Below are positions 60,822 through 64,000 of a stretch of DNA of 64,000 bases, piece after piece. The notes beneath the pieces are model-generated. The model was given only the letters and a program-made list of their open reading frames with translations. It was not told the DNA's origin and did not search any database. The translations under genes and the position numbers were made by a program. Each line of letters begins with the position of its first letter. The first letter of the stretch is position 1. Source of the stretch: Paracraurococcus sp042666655 (GTDB lineage Bacteria; Pseudomonadota; Alphaproteobacteria; Acetobacterales; Acetobacteraceae); assembly GCF_042666655.1 (NCBI RefSeq), contig NZ_JBHTDE010000006.1, positions 205,807 through 269,806 of the forward strand. Direction: 5' to 3'.

Positions 60822-61200
60822 ATGGCCCGCTACGGCTTCGACCACATCCACCTGCGCAGCCCCGACCTGGAGGCGACCGCCGCCTGGTTCCAGGACAAGC
60901 TCGGCGCCGAGGTCGCCCGCCGCGTCGAGGGCGCCGCGCATCGACATGACGCTCGGCGGGCTCGACCTGTTCATCTCGGCCTCCGACAGCCGCGTCGCGG
61001 CGCCGCCCCTGTCGCCCTACAACGGGATCGACCATTTCGGCCTGGCGGTGCAGGGGCTGGACGCGGCGGTGGCGGAGCTGAAGGCCAAGGGCGTGAAATT
61101 CACCATGGAGCCGAAGCAGGCCCGCCCCGGCGTGCGCATCTGCTTCATCGAGGGGCCGCAGAACATCGCCATCGAGCTGCTGGAGCGGACGCCGGCCTGA
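60822..61200 (+). pseudogene. VOC (glyoxalase-fold) family protein with a frameshift
   Basis: The first frame reads MARYGFDHIHLRSPDLEATAAWFQDKLGAEVARRVEGAAH, a standard VOC N-terminus. Around 60935-60945 coding moves by +1, and the rest appears in the other frame: RIDMTLGGLDLFISASDSRV, PYNGIDHFGLAVQGLDAAVAELKAKGVKFTMEPKQARPGVRICFIEG and IAIELLERTPA. Both halves are intact and full length together (about 126 codons), so a single one-base insertion (or an assembly error) has broken an otherwise healthy gene. The YdhR-like gene follows 11 bases later with its own RBS. Confidence 0.85.
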
Positions 61201-61211
61201 GGAGACACGCC

Positions 61212-61544
61212 ATGCACATCGTCCAGATCAACTACCGCCGGCCGGAGATGGCGAAGGCCGAATGGGAGGCGCGCTACACCGACGACCGGGCGAAGCCCTT
61301 CCTCGAGGTGCCCGGGCTGCTCTGGAAGATCTGGCTGGACGGCGACGCCGAACGGCTGGCGGGCGGCATCTACCTCTTCGCCGACCAGGCCTCGGCGGAG
61401 GCCTATGCGAACGGGCCGATCGCGGCACGGATCAAGGCGAACCCGGATTTCTCGGATGTCTCGGTGCGGGTCTTCGCCGTGCGGCAGCGGATGAGCGAGA
61501 TCACCCGGGCGCCGATCGACTTCGGCAAGCTGGCGGCGGAGTGA
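61212..61544 (+). CDS. YdhR-like mono-oxygenase family protein
   Basis: A 110-residue ferredoxin-like alpha-beta barrel protein. MHIVQINYRRPEMAKAEWEARYTDDRAKPFLEVPGLLWKIWLDG and ERLAGGIYLFADQASAEAYANGPIAARIKANPDFSDVSVRVFAV match the YdhR family, putative monooxygenases of unknown substrate. A GGAGA lies 8 bases before the ATG. It probably formed an operon with the VOC gene just upstream. Confidence 0.88.
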   Translation: MHIVQINYRRPEMAKAEWEARYTDDRAKPFLEVPGLLWKIWLDGDAERLAGGIYLFADQASAEAYANGPIAARIKANPDFSDVSVRVFAVRQRMSEITRAPIDFGKLAAE

Positions 61545-61547
61545 AGG

Positions 61548-61620
61548 CTGGGGCGGAGGTATCCGCCCCAGACCCCACCTCTATTCTTGTGGGCTTGGCA
61601 CCTGCCGCGCGGCGGGTGCC
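61548..61620. repeat. Composite palindromic repeat, family A copy 3
   Basis: A perfect 10-bp hairpin (CTGGGGCGGA 61548-61557 / TCCGCCCCAG 61562-61571, loop GGTA) is followed by ACCCCACCTCTATTCTTGTGGG and a 24-bp palindrome at 61597-61620 (GGCACCTGCCGC / GCGGCGGGTGCC, one mismatch). The right-hand AAATAGATGAGGGG arm is missing. It separates convergent genes. Confidence 0.8.
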
Positions 61621-61627
61621 GACGTTC

Positions 61628-62566
61628 CTAGCCTTCGTTGCGTCGGCTGGCGGCGATCTCCACCTCCGCCCAGCCCTCGGTGACGCGGGCGAGTTTGGTC
61701 ACGTCGCCCTTGCCGCCGCCGCCGGCCATCGCCAGCCCGTACAGCATCTGCGCCGCGCGGCTGGTCGGCATCACCAGGCCCAGCGCCTCGGCCTCCTGCA
61801 GGGCCAGCCGCATGTCCTTGGCCATCAGCTCCATCCGGAAGCCGAAGTCGAAGCGCCGGGTCAGCACCGGGCCGGCGGCGAAGCGCTCGGTCGGGAAGCT
61901 GCGGCCGGAGGACTTGTTGATCACGCCGACCATCAGCTCGGGGTCGAGCCCGGCCTTGGCGCCCATCGCCAGCGCCTCGCAGGCCGCGGCCCAGGTGGTC
62001 GCGGCCAGCAGGTTGTTCACCAGCTTCAGGGTCTGGCCGAGCCCGACCTTCTCGCCGACCAGCACGGTGTTGGACCCGATCGCCTGCAGCACCGGGCGGA
62101 CGCGCTCGAAGGCCGCCGGGTCGCCGGCCGCCATGACCGAGAGCGTCCCGGCCTCCGCCCCGGCGACGCCGCCCGAGACCGGCGCGTCGAGCGCCACCAC
62201 GCCACGCGCGGCCAGGCCCGCGGCCACCTGCACCGCCACCTGCGCCCCGGTGGTGGACAGGTCGACATAGACCTGCAGCGCGCCGCCCTCGGCCAGGCCG
62301 CCGGCGCCGAGGGCCACCGCCCGGACCACGTCCGGCGTCGGCAGGCTGACCAGCACCACCTGCGCTTCCATGGCCACGGCGGCGGGGCTGCCCCGCCCCT
62401 CCGCCCCGGCCGAGACGGCGGCGGCGACCGCCACCGCGTTCAGGTCGTGCACCAGCACCCGGTGGCCGGCGCCGAGCAGCCGCCGGACCATCGGCGCCCC
62501 CATGGCGCCGAGGCCGACGAAGCCGAGTGTGGTCAAGCCGCTCCGCGGGTCCGCGGCGCTGCTCAT
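61628..62566 (-). CDS. 3-hydroxyisobutyrate dehydrogenase-like NAD(P)-dependent oxidoreductase
   Basis: A 312-residue beta-hydroxyacid dehydrogenase. Motifs are LGFVGLGAMGAPMVRRLLGAG (Rossmann), VYVDLSTTGAQVA (substrate), LDAPVSGGVAGAEAGTLSVMAAGD and the catalytic Lys in GLGQTLKLVNNLLAATTWAA. It would oxidise 3-hydroxyisobutyrate or a related acid such as tartronate. ATGA overlap couples it to the upstream branched-chain-type binding protein, which would fit a role in valine-related catabolism, but other substrates are possible. Confidence 0.88.
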   Translation of the reverse strand: MSSAADPRSGLTTLGFVGLGAMGAPMVRRLLGAGHRVLVHDLNAVAVAAAVSAGAEGRGSPAAVAMEAQVVLVSLPTPDVVRAVALGAGGLAEGGALQVYVDLSTTGAQVAVQVAAGLAARGVVALDAPVSGGVAGAEAGTLSVMAAGDPAAFERVRPVLQAIGSNTVLVGEKVGLGQTLKLVNNLLAATTWAAACEALAMGAKAGLDPELMVGVINKSSGRSFPTERFAAGPVLTRRFDFGFRMELMAKDMRLALQEAEALGLVMPTSRAAQMLYGLAMAGGGGKGDVTKLARVTEGWAEVEIAASRRNEG

Positions 62567-63783
62567 TGCTTCACCAGCGGGCAGGCGGGATCGAGCGGCT
62601 TGAAGGCCTGCGCCGCCGGCACCGTCGCCAGCACCTTGTAGAGGTCCCAGGGGCCGGTCGATTCCGCCGGCTTCTTCACCTCGACCAGATAGAGGTCGTG
62701 CACGTGCCGCCCATCGGCGCGGACGACGCCGTCCTTGGTGAAGACGTCGTTGACCGGCAGCGCGCGCATCTTGGCGGCGACCGCCATCGCCTCATCCGTG
62801 CCGGCGGCCTCGATGGCCTTCAGGTAGTGCCGCACCGCGCTGTAGATGCCGGCCTGGTACTGGCTCGGCACCGTGCCGCGGTTGCGCTCGGCGAAGCGCT
62901 TGGCGAAGGCGCGGGTCTCGTCGGACTGGTCCCAGTACCAGGCCTCCACCGTCACCACGCCCTGCGCGGTCTGCAGGCCGAGCGCCTTGACGTCGTTGAC
63001 GTTGACGAACATGCCGACCAGCCGCTGGCCGCCCTTGGTCAGGCCGAATTCGCCGGCCTGCTTGATGGCGTTGATGGTGTCGGTGCCGGCATTGGCCAGC
63101 GCCACCACCTGCGCCTTGGATGCCTGCGCCTGCAGCAGGAAGGAGGAGAAGTCGGAGGAGTTCAGCGGGTGCCGCGCCCGGCCCAGCGCGGTGCCGCCCT
63201 CGGCCTTCACCACGCCTTCCGAGCCGCGCTCGAGCGCGTAGCCGCCCTCGTAGTCCACCGTCAGGTAGTACCAGGACTTGCCGCCCTGCTGCATCACGGC
63301 GCGGGTGGTGCCGGACGACAGCGCATAGCTGTCGGAGGTCCAGTGGAACCCGACGGGGGAGCACTGCCGCCCCGTCAGTTCCGTGGTCGAGGCCGAGGAG
63401 TTGATGATGATCCGGTTGCGCTCCCGGCCGACCTGCTGCACGGCCAGCGCCACGGAGGAGTTCGGCATGTCGATGATCATGTCGACGCGGTCGGTGTCGA
63501 TCCAGCGCCGCGCCAGCGAGCCGCCGACATCCGGCTTGTTCTGGTGGTCGCCGTTGACCACCTCGACCGGCTTGCCGAGCGCCTTCCCGCCATGGTCCTC
63601 GATCGCCATGCGGGTGGCGAGCACCGAGCCCGGCCCGGCGAAATCGGCATAGGGGCCGGACAGGTCGGTGAGCACGCCGATGCGGACGACCTCGTCGGAG
63701 ACCTGCCCCAGGGCGGGATTTGGGGCGATGCCGGGCGCGAGCAGGATGGCGAGCGCGGCGGCCGCGCCCCTGAACTTGGACAT
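62563..63783 (-). CDS. Branched-chain amino acid-type ABC transporter binding protein
   Basis: A 406-residue periplasmic binding protein (family 6, LivK-like). The signal peptide is MSKFRGAAAALAILLAPGIA, cleaved near ALGQ. The mature part has VVRIGVLTDLSGPYADFAGPG, RMAIEDHGGKALGKPVEVV, INSSASTTELTGRQCSPVGFHWTSDSYAL and YYLTVDYEGGYALERG. The ligand is uncertain: relatives bind amino acids or aromatic acids. The ATG at 63783 is preceded by GGAGGAACAC, an excellent RBS; the frame upstream of it is spurious. The permease and ATPase genes are not in the window. Confidence 0.9.
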   Translation of the reverse strand: MSKFRGAAAALAILLAPGIAPNPALGQVSDEVVRIGVLTDLSGPYADFAGPGSVLATRMAIEDHGGKALGKPVEVVNGDHQNKPDVGGSLARRWIDTDRVDMIIDMPNSSVALAVQQVGRERNRIIINSSASTTELTGRQCSPVGFHWTSDSYALSSGTTRAVMQQGGKSWYYLTVDYEGGYALERGSEGVVKAEGGTALGRARHPLNSSDFSSFLLQAQASKAQVVALANAGTDTINAIKQAGEFGLTKGGQRLVGMFVNVNDVKALGLQTAQGVVTVEAWYWDQSDETRAFAKRFAERNRGTVPSQYQAGIYSAVRHYLKAIEAAGTDEAMAVAAKMRALPVNDVFTKDGVVRADGRHVHDLYLVEVKKPAESTGPWDLYKVLATVPAAQAFKPLDPACPLVKQ

Positions 63784-63909
63784 GTGTTCCTCCAGGACCG
63801 ATGGGCGCGTCGTGCTGCACGCCTTGCCGCGGCAGACTAGCACCGCAACGGCCGCTGGATAGGGCCGGGCCACGTAATTACCCACCCCCTGACTTCTGCG
63901 ACGTAGCGG

Positions 63910-64000
63910 TCAGGCCGTGACAGTCGTCAGGATGGCGCCAAAGACGCTGGTGTTCGGCGCGAGGCGGGCTGTGGCGACTACGGTGCGCACGTCCGCCTCG
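63910..64000 (-). CDS. 3' end of an unidentified gene
   Basis: The last 29 codons of a minus-strand gene reading EADVRTVVATARLAP and NTSVFGAILTTVTA before a TGA at 63912-63910. Composition and the balanced hydrophobic pattern look like a real protein C-terminus. The family cannot be named from so little. It is on the same strand as, and 127 bases upstream of, the binding-protein gene. Confidence 0.5.
   Translation of the reverse strand, partial: EADVRTVVATARLAPNTSVFGAILTTVTA

Noticed and set aside
60822..61544. A 240-residue fusion of VOC and YdhR domains
   Set aside because: The middle of this frame is out-of-frame VOC sequence; the YdhR part has its own RBS and ATG at 61212.

Overview
The window is high-GC DNA with dense, tightly packed genes and many ATGA, TGATG or GTGA start/stop overlaps. 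The gene content points to an alphaproteobacterium of the Acetobacteraceae, probably Roseomonas-like. Supporting items are a ChvI/ChvG two-component system next to ATP-type pckA, a metXW pair divergent from a chorismate mutase-hisC-tyrosine dehydrogenase operon, two Bug-type tripartite tricarboxylate receptors, metZ, and a STAS-MlaE fusion. The genus is an inference; there is no rRNA or other marker in the window.

Layout. 1-2261: polyamine-type ABC transporter (permease fragment, ATPase, binding protein). 2374-6641: a self-contained four-gene phage-tail-like cassette (tail-associated protein, 865-residue beta-helix tailspike, two small proteins) with its own candidate promoter and closing hairpin and no other phage genes in view. 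6766-12117: an Fnr-type regulator, then envelope polysaccharide genes (gmhA, gmhB, a double GT2 glycosyltransferase, an RgpF-like protein). 12196-14151: M17 aminopeptidase and MarR regulator. 14264-21465: yejABEF peptide importer operon with a membrane protein and a GhrA-type reductase. 21514-25442: hisN, pheA, a SulP transporter and a DUF2237 protein. 25442-31174: pckA, HugZ-like protein, chvI and chvG, the last two separated by about 800 bp of non-coding sequence. 31427-33547: a 2-hydroxyacid dehydrogenase and a Bug receptor. 34079-38445: an rRNA-type methyltransferase overlapping an Mla phospholipid transport operon. 38514-44798: apaG, metZ, Bug receptor, GAF protein, ribF, MaoC hydratase, M20 peptidase. 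44883-45946: a wrecked CheB/HWE-kinase gene. 45969-52751: small Rmf/CrpP-like protein, SDR, metW, ankyrin protein, metX and the aromatic amino acid operon. 52861-58115: an IS5-type transposase scrap, a 5'-truncated ABC-2 permease, then intact alcohol dehydrogenase, PEP synthase and host-attachment genes, which looks like the surviving part of a larger stress or low-oxygen gene island. 58423-64000: ketopantoate reductase-like protein, a SprT/DUF2786 pair, a frameshifted VOC gene, a YdhR-like protein, a 3-hydroxyisobutyrate dehydrogenase-like enzyme and a branched-chain-type binding protein.

Themes. Methionine (metZ, metX, metW), phenylalanine/tyrosine (chorismate mutase, pheA, hisC, tyrosine dehydrogenase) and envelope functions (gmhAB, glycosyltransferases, Mla, ChvGI) recur. 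Gene ends carry palindromic repeats of at least two families: one built around an almost perfect 24-bp palindrome (17.3, 24.9 and 61.6 kb), the other around an inverted CCAAAGGCC motif (40.5 and 42.1 kb). Long open frames antisense to real genes are common because of the GC content and were not annotated. No tRNA, rRNA, CRISPR array or origin was recognised.
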